Assembly: GCA_019914995.1 (NCBI GenBank)
Contig: CM034142.1
Location: forward strand, 6,447,513-6,511,512
DNA from: Acanthochlamys bracteata
Taxonomy: Eukaryota; Streptophyta; Magnoliopsida; Pandanales; Velloziaceae
Reading direction: 5' to 3'
Length of the DNA: 64,000 nt
Made by a program: the position numbers and the translations under genes. The notes under the pieces are model-generated. The model was not told where the DNA came from, did not search any database, and worked only from the letters and a program-made list of their open reading frames with translations. Position 1 is the stretch's first letter, and each line of letters starts with the position of its first letter. This document shows, piece by piece, positions 47,788 through 60,089 of this stretch.

Positions 47788-50348
47788 TTATGCAGATTTT
47801 CGAAGATACCAAGCCAAAATGTACGAGAGGGTTGCATCAACCGAGGACAATGCAACAATCAGCACCACGACAAGAACAAGAGTAAGAAATGCTGTCTTCA
47901 GCTGCAAAAAGAAAACACAATGGTTGCCATAAGGAAGAACTTATTTTGAAATACACTTGGACATCATATTCTTAACCAGTAAATTCAATACTTGGATGCT
48001 ATATCACTTGAGTAGCATGTAGCAGATGTTGCATGCAAGTAGAACCTTATCTCTTATGACTCTACCTTGTTAAGAAAGATTTAGCCCCAAATTACTTATC
48101 AATAGTCTTAAAATGATATTCATAAAAACTTAGTCCCACTCCTCTAATTGTCAATTGATTTTGTAAATAATTCTAAATTTGTCACATAGTATCAGAACAT
48201 GCTGAGCAAAATAGGCCTAAGATGTAGGTTTAATCTAACTTTATTATCAACATTATTCAGGACCTTTATGATCTACTTTATTCTAGAACAAGTAACCCGC
48301 TTCATTTTAAGACAAATAGTCCGTTTCATTCAAGAACAGTTATTCCTCTTCATTTTAGCACAAGTAGTCCGCATCATATCACTTAAAAGAAATGCTCGGC
48401 TGAAGGGTAGGTGCTAAAAAAGATTTAGTCCCACACCATTTAACAATAGTTCTGAAATGATATTCATAAAGACTTAGGCTCACTATTCTTATTACCAATT
48501 AGTTTTGAAAAGAACTACAAATTAGTCACATACCTATTGTGAACCAGCCAGAAAAGTTATTAGCATCTTCTCTTTCCTTCACGGAAAGAGTTAGGCCATA
48601 GGTCCCCACAATATAAAATATGCAGTAACAAGACCACTTCCTAAAAAGACCATATCACCCTTTAACATGCAGTCCCTTGCTTTACTTGGTTGCTAACAGC
48701 CTAACACTATGATCTTAAAAGGATAGATTTGGAATAGTTATAGTAAGCAACAACATGTCCAAATCTAGTGCTTCAGGCCTATATAGGAAGTCCATGACGG
48801 CTAGAAAATAAGTAATGAGCTTCTAATTCTAGATGCCGAGAATTTTACTCCAAAATGCTTGGTTTTTCAGTAAGAAGGCTTTGGTTGCAAAAGGAATTGT
48901 TATTCTTTCTTTACAGGACTGTGGCCAAAATGAACCAATCATCAAACTATAAAACTATACTGTGCAACAGAGAGAGTTAACATCAAATATTAACTGCAGG
49001 ATCTAAAATTGGTTACTGCATCTCATCTATAGAAGATATGAAGCGTGACTGATTAACTTATCTTGGTTTAGTGGGGTATCTTCAGCCCGTCTCACCAACT
49101 ATCAGCCAGTCCTGACATCAGGCAGTAGTGCTAGTCATGATCACCAACTCAAACCAACTGATCAGCTGACACAATGATCCTTCCCAGTCTAATATTCTAT
49201 ATCACCAATTTCAATAAATTCCAATGTCGATTTTGTTAACCTTGTATATAACTTCTGATAATCCACTTGATAATCCACATTGGTGTTAAAGTCGTCTTAG
49301 AGCAGTCAAGACAGATCGTTCTGAGGCTTGAGCATTTATCTACTACAAGCAGGCGATCGCATCCAGTTGGATAAGCAAAATACAGGTCTCCTTTATTCCA
49401 TTATCAATGTAATCCAAAATTTCTTTTTGTAGTACATACTAAAACTCCATATTAGTCATAAGTTTGTTGTGCTGATTACCCCAGAACATGTTGTTTACCT
49501 CAAAACAATATTGGTGGTGATTCTATGTTTTGAATGAGTATCGCATTGGAATAATCATTTAGGACTTCAAATTACTTTCTTGGATTGATCCTCCATGTTG
49601 GAAAGCATGTGCAAGAATTTGTTATCATATAAATAAATGCAGATCATGGACTAAAGATGCAAAAGAAAATGTTCACTTAAAACATCCTTTCCCTGATACG
49701 TTGGCAAGAGAACCCATGAACTCTTTTAGCATGAGTACTGTAATATCATCTTTTGGGTTGGATCTACTAACCGTGCTTTTAAAAGTTGGCCATTCTATGT
49801 ACTTCAACTGACTTGGTTGCTCCGCAAGAAAAATAGCTAAAGATCTTAAACTCCTTGTGATCAAAGAAAAAAAGGAAAAGAGTTAAATTTCTGCCCACAA
49901 AGCATTGGCATACACTCAGGATAAATATTACAAAAAGGCAACTTACCAGAGTATGTCCTTCACTAGACTTAGCCAAAATGGTTCATCATATGAATCACCA
50001 TAAGATGGTAAACCTTCATTCAAATTTCTTCCTGTCACACCACATTTTACCAGACTAGAACAGGGGATGGAATACTGAACTGCTCTTCCCAAATTCTGCA
50101 ATCCGAAACGAGATAGTGAGAAAGTGCAAAAGTAAACTCGAAATTATTTTATTTAAGTGTCGAATCTATCTTATATAAACTATAGCCTTTGTATTGCCTA
50201 CCCATTTATTCTCATATCTTGATAAGATTTCTGATCCACAGCTTTCAAATCTATTGACTGACTTAACGCAGACGCGTATCTTGCTCAAAGTCCAACAAGA
50301 AATAATCCTGCTACGAGCATCGAGTGAAAATGAACCTAGAAAAAACAT
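47788..50348 (-). CDS. SECE2: SecE-family translocase subunit (SECE2 type), 4 coding exons, ~163 aa
   Basis: Coding exons on the minus strand are 50335-50202 (or from an ATG at 50348), 50095-49947, 49853-49772 and 47901-47788, all in phase to TAA. The C-terminal half is SecE-like: LKYIEWPTFKST (about 115-126), then LKTAFLTLVLVVVLIVALSS (127-146) as the single transmembrane helix and VDATLSYILAWYLRKSA. SecE clamps SecY in the preprotein channel; plants have a thylakoid SecE1 and a second plastid set including SecE2. The N-terminus (SFSLDARSRIISCWTLSKIR, VCVKSVNRF) is Ser/Arg/Lys-rich and fits a transit peptide. The acceptor TTTTTTCTAG right before 50335 suggests the true start lies in an upstream exon, leaving the first residues unsure. 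The last intron (~1.9 kb) holds a TRIM element and one copy of a duplicated segment. Confidence 0.8.
48068..48186. repeat. TRIM left LTR, 119 bp
   Basis: Starts TGTTAAGAAAGATTTAG and ends TTTGTCACA, with canonical TG...CA ends. It has the same length as the repeat at 48412-48530 and shares text such as AATGATATTCATAAA. It is preceded by TACCT. Confidence 0.9.
48412..48530. repeat. TRIM right LTR, 119 bp
   Basis: Starts TGCTAAAAAAGATTTAG and ends ATTAGTCACA. It is clearly diverged from the left copy (many substitutions by eye), so the insertion is old. Confidence 0.9.
48671..49505. repeat. Duplicated ~0.8 kb segment, copy 1 (SecE-like last intron)
   Basis: It starts AGTCCCTTGCTTTACTTGG and includes CTAACAGCCTAACACTATGA, AGTAATGAGCTTCTAATTC, GAAGCGTGACTGATTAA and GGGGTATCTTCAG. 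It ends near CATACTAAAACTCCATATTA. The same order of blocks recurs at 51023-51815 in direct orientation. No open frame. Confidence 0.85.
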
Positions 50349-51022
50349 TAAAAGAAAACTCTTCCATCAAGAGACGTTCTCATTATATGAACACAGAATT
50401 CATTCTAAGGGAAAGCTATTTAGGTTTATAAGAAACCTGAACCAGGTACTGAAAGGTGAGCCGTGGGCATTTCTCTCCCAAATGATGAATGTAAGATTAT
50501 GATTCTGCTGGAATAACAATATTACACGCTAATTTTTTGAATTTAATGAAAGTAAAACCTACACCGAAATCTACCATGAGCTGTAGCAAATTATGCAAAA
50601 ACAGTAATAAATTAGCTTATTTCTGTAAATCTTTTGCAGTAACCATCACAACATCACAAGGTTTTAGAGACTGTTTCAATAATCATGATCAGTTAAAACA
50701 AACACTTAAACCCAAAACTTCAAATTTAGATTTAGTCATAGAAACCAAAAACAAATTGGAAAACTTCTACAATAGAAACGAAATACACCACAACATCAAT
50801 CAATTTGAAACAAAAAATGTGACAAAATTTTCACATATCCAAAACCATCTAAGTCTCTCCAAAACAAAATCGAAATGAAATTTTGTTCAACTACAGCATC
50901 AAAAGATTTTCAAGAATACCTCTCTAATACAAATCTTCAGAGAAATTTTGACTCCTTACTTAATAGAAAGTAGAGAAACTTATAATTGAAACAATTTCAA
51001 ACAATAGTATCAAACATTAATT

Positions 51023-51815
51023 AGTCCCTTGCTTTACTTGATTGCTAACAGCCTAACACTATGATCTTAATAGGGTAGATTTGGAGTAGTTATAGCAAGC
51101 AAGAACATGTCCAGATCAAGTGCTTCAGATCTATATAGGAAGTACGCGACTGCTAGAAAAATAAGTAATGAGCTTCTGATTCTAGATGTCAAAAATTTTA
51201 CTCCAAAATGCTTGGTTTTGAGTAAGAAGGCTATGGTTGTAAAAGGAATTGTTATTCTTCGTTTATAGGACTGTGGCCGAAGTGAACCAATCTATCAAAG
51301 TATAAAACTATAAGTCGTATCAGGGAGAGTTAGCATCAAATCTTAACTGCAGGACCTAAAATTGGTTACTGCATCTCATCTATAAAAGATATGAAGCGTG
51401 ACTGATTAATTTATCTTGGTTTAGTGGGGTATCTTCAGGCCTGCCTCACCAAGTATCAACCAGTCTTTGACATCGGCAGTAGTGCCTAGTCATGATCACC
51501 ATTTCAAACCAACTGATCAGCTGACAATATGATTCGACCCAATCTATATTCTATATCACCAACCTCAATAAATTCCAATGCCGATTCTTTTAACCTTGTA
51601 TATAACTCTCATACTGTCGTCTTAGAGCAGTCAAGACAGATCGTTCTGAAGACTTGAGCATTTATCTATTACAAGCAAGCAATCAAATCTAGTTGGATAA
51701 GCAAAATACAGATCTCCTTTATTCCATCGTCAATGTAATACAAAGTTCTTTGTGTAAGTACATACTAAAACTCCATATTAGTCAAAAGCTTGTTGTGTTT
51801 TACCTCAGAACATAT
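51023..51815. repeat. Duplicated ~0.8 kb segment, copy 2 (upstream of SecE-like exons)
   Basis: A direct repeat of 48671-49505, collinear from AGTCCCTTGCTTTACTTGA to CATACTAAAACTCCATATTA with small deletions. It is about 2.35 kb from the first copy, and the SecE-like coding exons lie between the two copies. Whether it is a transposon family or a local duplication cannot be told from this window. Confidence 0.85.
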
Positions 51816-53460
51816 TTGTCTACATCCGTGAAAGTTCAAGGGTGTAGACACAAAACTTTAATTTGTATCGACATAATGTATTCTCTATAACAAAAGAACC
51901 ATACTAAAACCAAAATGAATCACACATCTACTAGCTACTAGTAGCCGACTCACTCTATTACAAAATAAACACACACAAAAAATATATACGGCATACAGAA
52001 TAGTACAGTACAGGTCTCGTGAGATCACAGAGTTTCCTATATGCAAAAGTGTGATGCTAATAGATAATAGAATACCCTCACTGCGTGGTCTTTAATGATG
52101 CCAACTCTGCTTCTCACTTTACTGTCTCTGAGCTAATCTGGGGAAGCCAAAGAAAAAGAAAAAATGAGCCTAGTTTCAGTAAGGTGAAAATAAGAGGATG
52201 CACTGATTAAGGTTTTCTAATACATTACCTAATTTTAATTCCTATCTTTCTATATGTATAAAAATGCAGCGAAGAATCAAATCAATCCTACCAAGTCCTA
52301 ATCGTCCCATACCGACTTAGTCCTTAGCAGGAGAGGTACAGTTATATGAATGCAGTATGTCTCAAACAAATGATTGCAAATTAGAGACCAAGTTAAAATG
52401 CTTTATGTATTATTTAAATGCATTACTAAATATCTCGTAAAATATGTTCAGAGAAAGTCTCTACAAACGACGAACAATACTATATTATAAATAAATAGTC
52501 ACATACAAAATTAAATCATAAACTTATTAAATAAATGATTTATAAATAATTTAATAAATAATGAATATTGATTGTCATATTGAAAACTAATTAGTAGCAA
52601 ATCAAGATCCATAATACATCAACATTCCAAGGAACAAGAGAGATCATGTCTCCAGCTCGTCCACATATCCATACAATCCAACTCGGTTGCCGTGGTATCG
52701 CCCCCACGCGCATGAATTCACCTAATCTACGGACGAATGAGAGGAGAAGAGAGATGAGAGAGAATAAATCTTGAATTTAGCCCGACTTTCGCTTGCATCA
52801 ATGCAGTGGGAGCATCCAAACATTACAAAATCCGTATGCATCGATAAATGCAATGTATTTAGAGTTCATATAAATTAACCCAATATAAATCATCAGCTTA
52901 TCAATGAAAGATGATAATATCATATCATATCGTTCACAAATCATATATATATATATATATAAACTCATAAACCATCTAAGTGTAAATCGCATTCCCAAAG
53001 TGATTCTTAAAATCATGAATAACCATGAGGGAAAATCAAGTCATGCAAGGGAGTGGCAAGGTATGCCGGAGGCCAAAACAGATGTTACCTGTGCCGAAAA
53101 TCTAAATATAACCTAGGAAGAAAAAGAGGCACGGTAACCCCCACCTTAAGTCCCTCCCTAATGTATAAACCGTGTACTGATCTCAACTGGATAAGCACAC
53201 TATCTTTCCTCTTTCAGTACTAACAAACACACATATGCGATTCCCAAAAGACCATACAATGATATTAATGAATACCAAGCACTTACAGCGCTATAGCTCA
53301 ACACCCAAAATTAACGCATACACAAAAACTCAACCTTCATTCCCAAACATAACCGCGAGTCAATTTCTAACACTAGTGTTAGCTTGAATAAAGGCTTACC
53401 TAGCTAGATGACACAACAGCTAGACTCCTAATCAGCTCCAAGTTTCGACGTCAAAATTTT

Positions 53461-53673
53461 GGGCGAAAGGCGTTAATAAATAGTTCAAACGAGTCTTAAT
53501 GACGAGATTTCAACCTTGCATCTCACCTAAACAGTGGGGCACACTTGTTCACCGGATTCCGGCGTTGAAAGAAGTAGCAGCGGTACAACGAACATCCGCG
53601 AAGGGTTGCTCACGGCGGCAATCGTCAGCAGGAAAACGGTTGCGGGCGAACTATTTATTAACGCCTTTCGCCC
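53461..53673. repeat. Foldback: 26-bp perfect inverted repeat around 161 bp
   Basis: The arms are 53461-53486 and 53648-53673, starting GGGCGAAAGGCGTTAATAAA on the plus strand and ending with the exact complement. The 161-bp centre is much more GC-rich than its surroundings. No flanking target duplication was found, so it is not proven to be a transposon. Confidence 0.85.
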
Positions 53674-54558
53674 ACAAGCTTGCTGACGTATGATACCACA
53701 AGCTTTCTCATACATAATGAACACGGACAACTAAGAACTCTATACAGGCTGACTACGGAAATACATAAAACCTAAATTCGAAAAAAAAAAAAAGAGATCT
53801 ACTAATGGGCCAATTGATAAAATTTACTACAACACTTTCCAAAAAAGTCTCACATAAGTTCTTTTTCTTAGATTCAACCATTGATCACTCCACAACTTAT
53901 GTATCAAGTTTCACAAGCCACCATCTTTTACCGTTTCTAGTTTACCACAATCATCATATACTTACACCCAACCATCCATCAAAGCTACCTCACTTGTATA
54001 ACCAGAAACTAATATCCCCAGAAAAACAGAGCAACTCAAACTCTACAAAACATATCTAGATCAACTACCTAAAATTACAGATCTATGCTCCTAAGATTGT
54101 GAAGTTCTAATCAGGAAGGATAAACCTAAAACTACACAATTCATAGACCATAGTACACACAAAGCGACATCTACATATCAAAGGTGCTACCTCAAAACCC
54201 TAGATACTCTAAAATTATATTAGCAAAACGAAAATTTAATCAAATCATTACCAAAATTCTACCTATTTCAGAAAAATAACTTCTTATCATAAACATAACC
54301 CAGAAAGCCTAATCTCCATAAACACGCGACAGACCTTTATCACAACGAGAACAAAATCAAATCGCCAATTTGAATCTTAACTCCAAAAACAAGAACACGG
54401 GCATAATTAACAATAGATCTCTAAATAACAGAACCCAATGATCACAACAACACAACAAAACCAAAATAAACAACAAGATTCGAAACCGAAAGAGCAAAGA
54501 AAGAACAGAATTGAAATCGGAAGAAGAGAGAAGGCGGGAAAGAGTGAAGAAGACTCAC

Positions 54559-54800
54559 CAGATAAGGGGAACAAAAAGAGGGCTTGTGGATCGAGGAGAG
54601 GAAGACGGCCGAGATCTACAAAACAAGGCCTGGTTTTTTTCCCCCTCTGTTGTTTTGTTGACGACGGGCCGAAAAGAAAACCCTAGGTAGCTCTCCGTTG
54701 AGATAGCCTCCTCCGACGTCGAAATCCAGACGAAGAGAACCGCCGTGGCGAGCTGTGCGCGGAAGGAGGATCTCGAGAGAGAACACACCGCCGCTGCGCC
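54559..54800 (-). other. Probable non-coding first exon (5' leader) of a minus-strand transcript
   Basis: A GC-richer block ends on the minus strand in CCCCTTATCTG followed by a perfect donor GTGAGT (54558 down). It lacks a good initiation codon. The most natural downstream partner is the SecE-like gene, whose first coding exon starts with an acceptor. The upstream end is a guess. Confidence 0.4.
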
Positions 54801-57800
54801 TGCAAATACGTTAGGTTTGAGGTAAGTTATGCTTATATCATGGCAGTTTTGTAAATATTTAGTAAACATATAATTGATAAGGGAATGACACTGTGCGTGC
54901 GTTTTGGTTCAGCGAAAGGAGCGTTTCTCAACCAACACACTGTACTGTGCAGTGACGCACTGCCAAACACCCCCTAGAGGAAACAACCAACCCTAGCTAG
55001 TAGAAATAATAGTTCACTACTACTACATTATTTTTAGAACCTTTTCAAGTTTACTGCAGCTTTCAATCAACTTTAGTTATTAAAAAAAATATTTTAACTA
55101 CAGTTTAATTACTATAAATAAAACACTAACTCTATTCATATGATCAATCATTGACTAACTCCACTTTTTTAACTCAAAGAAAGGGTTAAAGTTAAAGTAA
55201 AAAAAAAAAACAAATAATGAAATGAAATGGAACCACTTTGTCTTTCTTTTCCTTTGTTTCCTTATGGAACTTTCTCTTTAACTTTTGTTAATTCTTCTTT
55301 AATCCTTGACCATGCTTGTCTTATCTTTACTTTCTTTGCTTATGTTTTCATTCCCATGATGATTATTATCTATGATTTGCGCATTTTGCAAATTCAATCT
55401 CTTCTTAAAAATCCCTTTTTGCAAGCTTGTGGTACAAGAATTATGTTTTGCAAAAATATTTTACAATAAAGCTCATTTTTACAATAAAATAAAAATATTT
55501 TTTATAAGCACTTCTCGAATGCTCCCTACTTGTCCCATGCACATATCTCCTTACCAGTATAACCCACAAGTGTTGCACAATAAATAGACATTTTTTACCA
55601 AATTTGAGTATATATCAGTTCATTTCAAACTTGTCTTTTTTAAAAAAACTCATATTTTAGACTAAATTTTAAATATAGTTAAACACAGTAACTCACTTTC
55701 AGAATTATTTTTCTAATATACACTCAAAATCTGGTGATGCACACTTAGTCTTTTCACACTGAGAGTTCAAAGCAATCTTATGAGTAGGGATTTCTAATTG
55801 CAAAAACTGAATTACTAGTCATAACATTTGCGAAAAGAAAGATTCACCTTTGATAATAGCGAAGGTAGCGAAAGTACAAAAGTGATCAAGGCACAGAATA
55901 AAGTGAGATTAGGTATCTGCTGTATACATGTTTTGTTTTTTGTAATTTTTCTCCTTGAATTTTGTGAAATAATGAATCCCAAGACAAATTTTTGCAAAAC
56001 TTGAACTTGAAGCTTATGTCTTTTTTCTTGGATCTCTCTGCATAACTTTGGGCTCACATTGAGACATAGAAAATTTTAGAGCTATAAAAAAATTATATTT
56101 TTATTTTATTAGTTGAATAAGTCAAACTCGATTTTTAAAAATTTCAAAATATATTTTATTTAAAAGAAATTTTATTTTATAAACACTTTTAAATATACCG
56201 TAAAACTTTCTCGTAACAACAAAGGGGGTGTTTGGCACAGCTTATCGTAAGCTGCTTATCAACTTTTTTCTATTTCATATTTTTTAATACGAATTTTATA
56301 AATATATAAAAAATTTATTTAAAATTTTAGAAAGTGTAGAAAAATTCTACGGAGTGAGATCTTTTTATTGCATATTTTTATTATTTTTTTAAAAGTAAAT
56401 AAAATAGAGCTCATTTTTTCAGAAAAAACAAAAATATTTTTTATTTTAAAAAAATTCTATTTCATAAATAATTTTAAATGCTCCCATGGGCCCTAGAGGG
56501 ACTAATTTTACAAACACAGAATAGTGTTAGCTTAGTTTTGCAAGAAATGATTGCTAATGGCTGTGTAATGAAAATGAGCGATGTGAGTGTCTGTCCGGAG
56601 TTGGACCAGACAAGAATCATCACCCTTCGAGTCTTAACCAGACTACAAGTGGGTCCCACTTTCTGACGAACCGAAAACTATGAGTTTGACTCTTCCTTGC
56701 AACCATGTCTACATGCCAGTGGGCCCCACCACTAATTCATATTTTTCAAAACTTAATTTTTTGGTATAATCACAAATTTTATTCAGTAGTAAAAAAATGT
56801 AATTTTTTTCAAAATAAATTTTGTAAATTAAAAATTATTTTAAAATATTCATTTAATTTTGTAAACTACTTATTTTCACAAATTTACTTCTTAATAATAT
56901 ATTTTTGAAAAAAACAAAGTCATCCATAAAAAAATAATATATTTTGGTCCTAATGAGAATCTTCATAAAAGTCATCCATAAAAAAATATCATCAGCATTG
57001 TTTTCATGTGAGAAGACTAATTAGGGATAGAATCAATGTTTTTTTATAAAAAAAAAAATTAAAGTATGAACATAATTGTTTTCCAAAGGTGAAGAAAACT
57101 AGGGCAGTTTGCATATGATTTTGATTCTTGTAGGGGGGAAGCAAAGTCTATATATTATAAATTATAATATAATGTCACACTCATGTTGGAAAAAAAAGAA
57201 CTAGTGTTAATGTACTGCTTGACCTATTGCTCTATTAATTTCACTAACAACCATATTGTTTGAACTTGATTGTCTCCATCTTTCTATTATTTATTGTTTG
57301 AACTTGATTGTTAATTTTTGTTTTAAACCCTAGAAAGGGTTTTGTTGGTTTGGATTTTTGGGTTTTGTTTGCTAATTGATGTTAGTATTTCTAGAACTTC
57401 TGCAGCAATTTGACATGATTGATACTTAGGTTAGAAAATAATTTTTTATAAAACTAATTTTAAATTTTAAAAATATTAAAAATTTTACATAATAAAAATT
57501 TATTATTATTTATTTATTTTTTTAAAATAAAAATTAGGTGTTGTTAACTAAAGCAAAGCTAAAGAAAACTACAATTTCAGATTTGAAAAAATTATACATA
57601 ACATATTTTGTTGTTGTATGATTTGGAATATTAGGTGTTTTTAGCTTAAAAGAAGCTAGCATAGTAGAATTTAATTAGAAATTTTTGTTTGATTGAATTC
57701 TCATACTCCTTAACAAGTGTTAAGATAAGTGTGCAGTTTATAATTCAAACTAAAGCATGATGCAAAGGTTGTGATTTGTCAAAAAAAATAAACATTATGT

Positions 57801-58291
57801 TAGCTTTTAAAAAAACACCATTTTTAAGTTTGAATGAGTGTAATATGGTAAAAAGAAAACCATTTTTGTTGATTTTTTTAATGAAATGTTCTCTTGTTAA
57901 TTGCTTTAGGACAATCTTTAAAGGTTTTTAAAGGAATATGTTAGCTGTACTAGATGGGTTTTATTTGAATGGTTTCTTTTTTTAATCCTTCAATTTCCTT
58001 AAAAAATAAGTTATTTAACAATAATTTGTCAAAATAATTTATAAAAATGAATATAGAAAATTATACGAAAGTAATTTTTTACGGAAAAGAGTCACCTTCT
58101 GAATTAAATAAAAACGGCCTAAGCGTTCCATGCTAAAAAAAAGGGTAAGAAATTTGCATAGAATATAAGAAACCAGTAACTAAATTAACATATAAAAATA
58201 TTACTAATATTACTAATTATATTACAATTACAAAGGAAAACATTTTATTAAAATTGCATAACTACACCTTCTAGCATTACTAGTAATTTCT
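54801..58291. other. AT-rich intergenic region
   Basis: No gene supported. It includes one good copy of the dispersed AT-rich element (56223-56486) and a mixed-composition patch at 56.49-56.73 kb with two GTGGGNCCCAC blocks. The lower half (56.74-58.29 kb) is nearly all A/T. Confidence 0.6.
56223..56486. repeat. AT-rich MITE-like element, well-preserved copy
   Basis: It starts AAGGGGGTGTTTGGCACAGC and ends TAAATAATTTTAAATGCTCC. The core is ACGGAGTGAGATCTTTTTAT. The right end in reverse complement, GAGCATTTAAAATTATTTA, resembles the left ends of other copies such as GTGCTTGAAAGTACTTATA at 3831. Confidence 0.6.
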
Positions 58292-60040
58292 TTAATCATC
58301 ACCTCTAGTCCTTATAATGGTGATAGTTCCCCTCCCCTGAGTATGAATCTTTCGGAATCCGATCACCGCCTTGCCGGAGAGTCCCCTGCCGTCTTGAGTG
58401 AAATAAGGCAAGCATGCAAATTTTCCGACCGGGTGCTTAACAGGTCGGGTCGGGCGCATTAGTAAACGGGCATTAATATCCTCTAATGTAACCTCTTCTG
58501 ATCCACCTGGCTTAATAAAATTAAATGGGTAGTACACTAAGCTCTTCAATTTCTTGTTTTTGCTCTGCTGGTTACTCTCTCTTTCTGTACAAGTGAAAAA
58601 ATTACATATAAATTATTAAAATAAATTTATAAAAAATAGATATAAAAAATTTTAAAATTATTTTTAAAAAAAATTAGTTCTGAAATTGTTTATGATAAAA
58701 GCGTTTAATTACCTAAAAATGAGTATCATGAAAATGAGTTTTATAAAGATAAAGTTCGATGAGAATTAAAAATCGATAAAAGCAGAATTTAAAGTGATAC
58801 TAAAATATATAAAATAAATTAAAAATAAAATTTTAATAAAAATAAATTTTAGTCTGAAAATAAAAATAAAAATTTTGAAATAGTAATTAAAACACTCAAA
58901 TAATTGGAACTTAAAATTTGAAAAAAAAAAAAGAATTTTGGTGGTATTAAAATACATAATGCGTACCTTTTAGTTTGTATGGTTGGATTTCAGAACAAGG
59001 ATTGGGAAGTTTTTCTTGTAATTCTTCTACTGAAGTTTTGGGCACAATTGCTTCTTCTTGAATTTTGGTCACATTATTTTCTGCAAAAATAATTATAACA
59101 TAATATAAAACAGAGATTGTAATTGAAATCATTACAAAAAGATTGTGTTAATTAAGTTTTTTATAAAAAAAACACATGGGTTAAGTGTCTAATCATGTCA
59201 ACAATAAAAAATTAAACTATGTAATTGATATAATAATAATGATAACTAAAGTAATGTCAAACAATTAAATAATTTAGTACTTATGTACTAATCATAGATT
59301 ATTGTATAGATCCTCACTAACTCAAAACTATCAAAAAAATAAATTTTTTAAAAAAAGTTTGATTCATATACTTTGATTTTTTTTTTCATTTTTGCTAATT
59401 ATTCTCGTTTCATTCATGAAAATTAAACCTACCCAAAAACAAATCTGAGAATTAATTACCTGAAGAGAACCCCGGTAAAAGATCACTGCTACAATTTGAA
59501 TCCCAAAACCCCTGCAATAATTTTTTTTATAAAAAAAAAAACATCAAACATCACTCAAAATTAAACCTGTTCATAATTAATTCTTAATAGACACATAATT
59601 AATTCAGAACTACATATTTTCACCTGTAGAAGATCTTGAATTTGTCCGGCATCATCGAACTCAGAAGATAAAGAAGTAGTAGTAGTAGTAGTAGTAGAAG
59701 AAGAAGAAGAAAGATGAACTCTTCTTCGCTTGCTGCACCGTTTACTCCATTCTGCAACTGCGTCTTGCAACAAGTACCCACCAGTTGATGCTTCAGAGGA
59801 AGATGATACTACTGGTGAGCTCCCTTCCATTACATTGCTCAGAATGGAACTGTTGTTACGTAAACATCGATCAACATCATCATCAACTCCAACTCCTTCG
59901 ATTAAAGCTTCAAAAGAAATCGATGAAGATGGATAGTAAAGATCCCAACATTCCAACAAGCACTGTTGTTCTTCTTCTTCTGGCTGCTGTTGTTGTGAGA
60001 ATAAAGAAGAACAAGCAGGAGCGAAGTTTTCTAAGGCCAT
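58292..60040 (-). CDS. XRI1: XRI1-like protein, 4 exons, 291 aa
   Basis: Exons on the minus strand are 60040-59624, 59511-59460, 59080-58967 and 58584-58292, GT-AG and in phase to TAA. An in-frame ATG at 60070 would add ten residues, but a TATA box at 60091-60099 places transcription start at about 60065, so ATG 60040 (MALENFAPACSSLF) is preferred. XRI1 is a plant protein induced by X-rays and needed for DNA repair and meiosis. The N-terminal part is acidic and low-complexity (QQQQPEEEEQQ, poly-Ser, poly-Thr) with a basic KRCSKRRRVH stretch that could be a nuclear signal. The C-terminal block is conserved: VYYPFNFIKPGGSEEVTLED, INARLLMRPTRPVKHPVGKF, GLSGKAVIGFRKIHTQGRG and TITIIRTRG. The family assignment rests on this block from memory. 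Confidence 0.8.
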
Positions 60041-60089
60041 GAAATTGTTAAGTTTTCGTTTTAGAAACATGTGTGAGCGCTGCAGTAGT

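Larger units (their letters stand above)
48068..48530 (+). mobile_element. TRIM (miniature LTR retrotransposon), 463 bp
   Basis: Two 119-bp direct repeats with TG...CA ends flank a 225-bp interior. The five bases before (TACCT, 48063-48067) and after (TACCT, 48531-48535) are identical, a 5-bp target duplication. Just inside the left LTR, TAGTATCAGAACATGC resembles the initiator-Met primer-binding site TGGTATCAGAGC. A purine-rich GAAGGGTAGG precedes the right LTR. There is no coding capacity. The interior carries four imperfect ~30-bp units (ACAAGTAACCCGCTTCATTT, ACAAATAGTCCGTTTCATT and so on). It lies in the last intron of the SecE-like gene, antisense to it. Confidence 0.9.
50349..54558 (-). 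other. Probable long 5' intron region of SecE-like gene
   Basis: No coding exon is supported here. The region holds copy 2 of the duplicated segment, an (AT)n tract near 52943-52960 and a 26-bp inverted repeat around 53.46-53.67 kb. A stretch at about 52080-52140 has an acceptor-like CCCCAG on the minus strand and could be a non-coding exon. If the leader exon near 54.6 kb belongs to the SecE-like gene, most of this is intron. Confidence 0.4.

Noticed and set aside
47666..47932. 88-codon plus-strand frame near the SecE-like gene end
   Set aside because: It is the complement of the last SecE-like exon and its 3' UTR.
53499..53693. 64-codon plus-strand and 67-codon minus-strand frames
   Set aside because: Both lie within the GC-rich foldback; neither has a recognisable domain or splice context, so the sequence is better described as a repeat.
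54438..54869. 82-codon plus-strand and 104-codon minus-strand frames
   Set aside because: Composition and the GTGAGT donor point to a non-coding leader exon on the minus strand; the frames show no family features.
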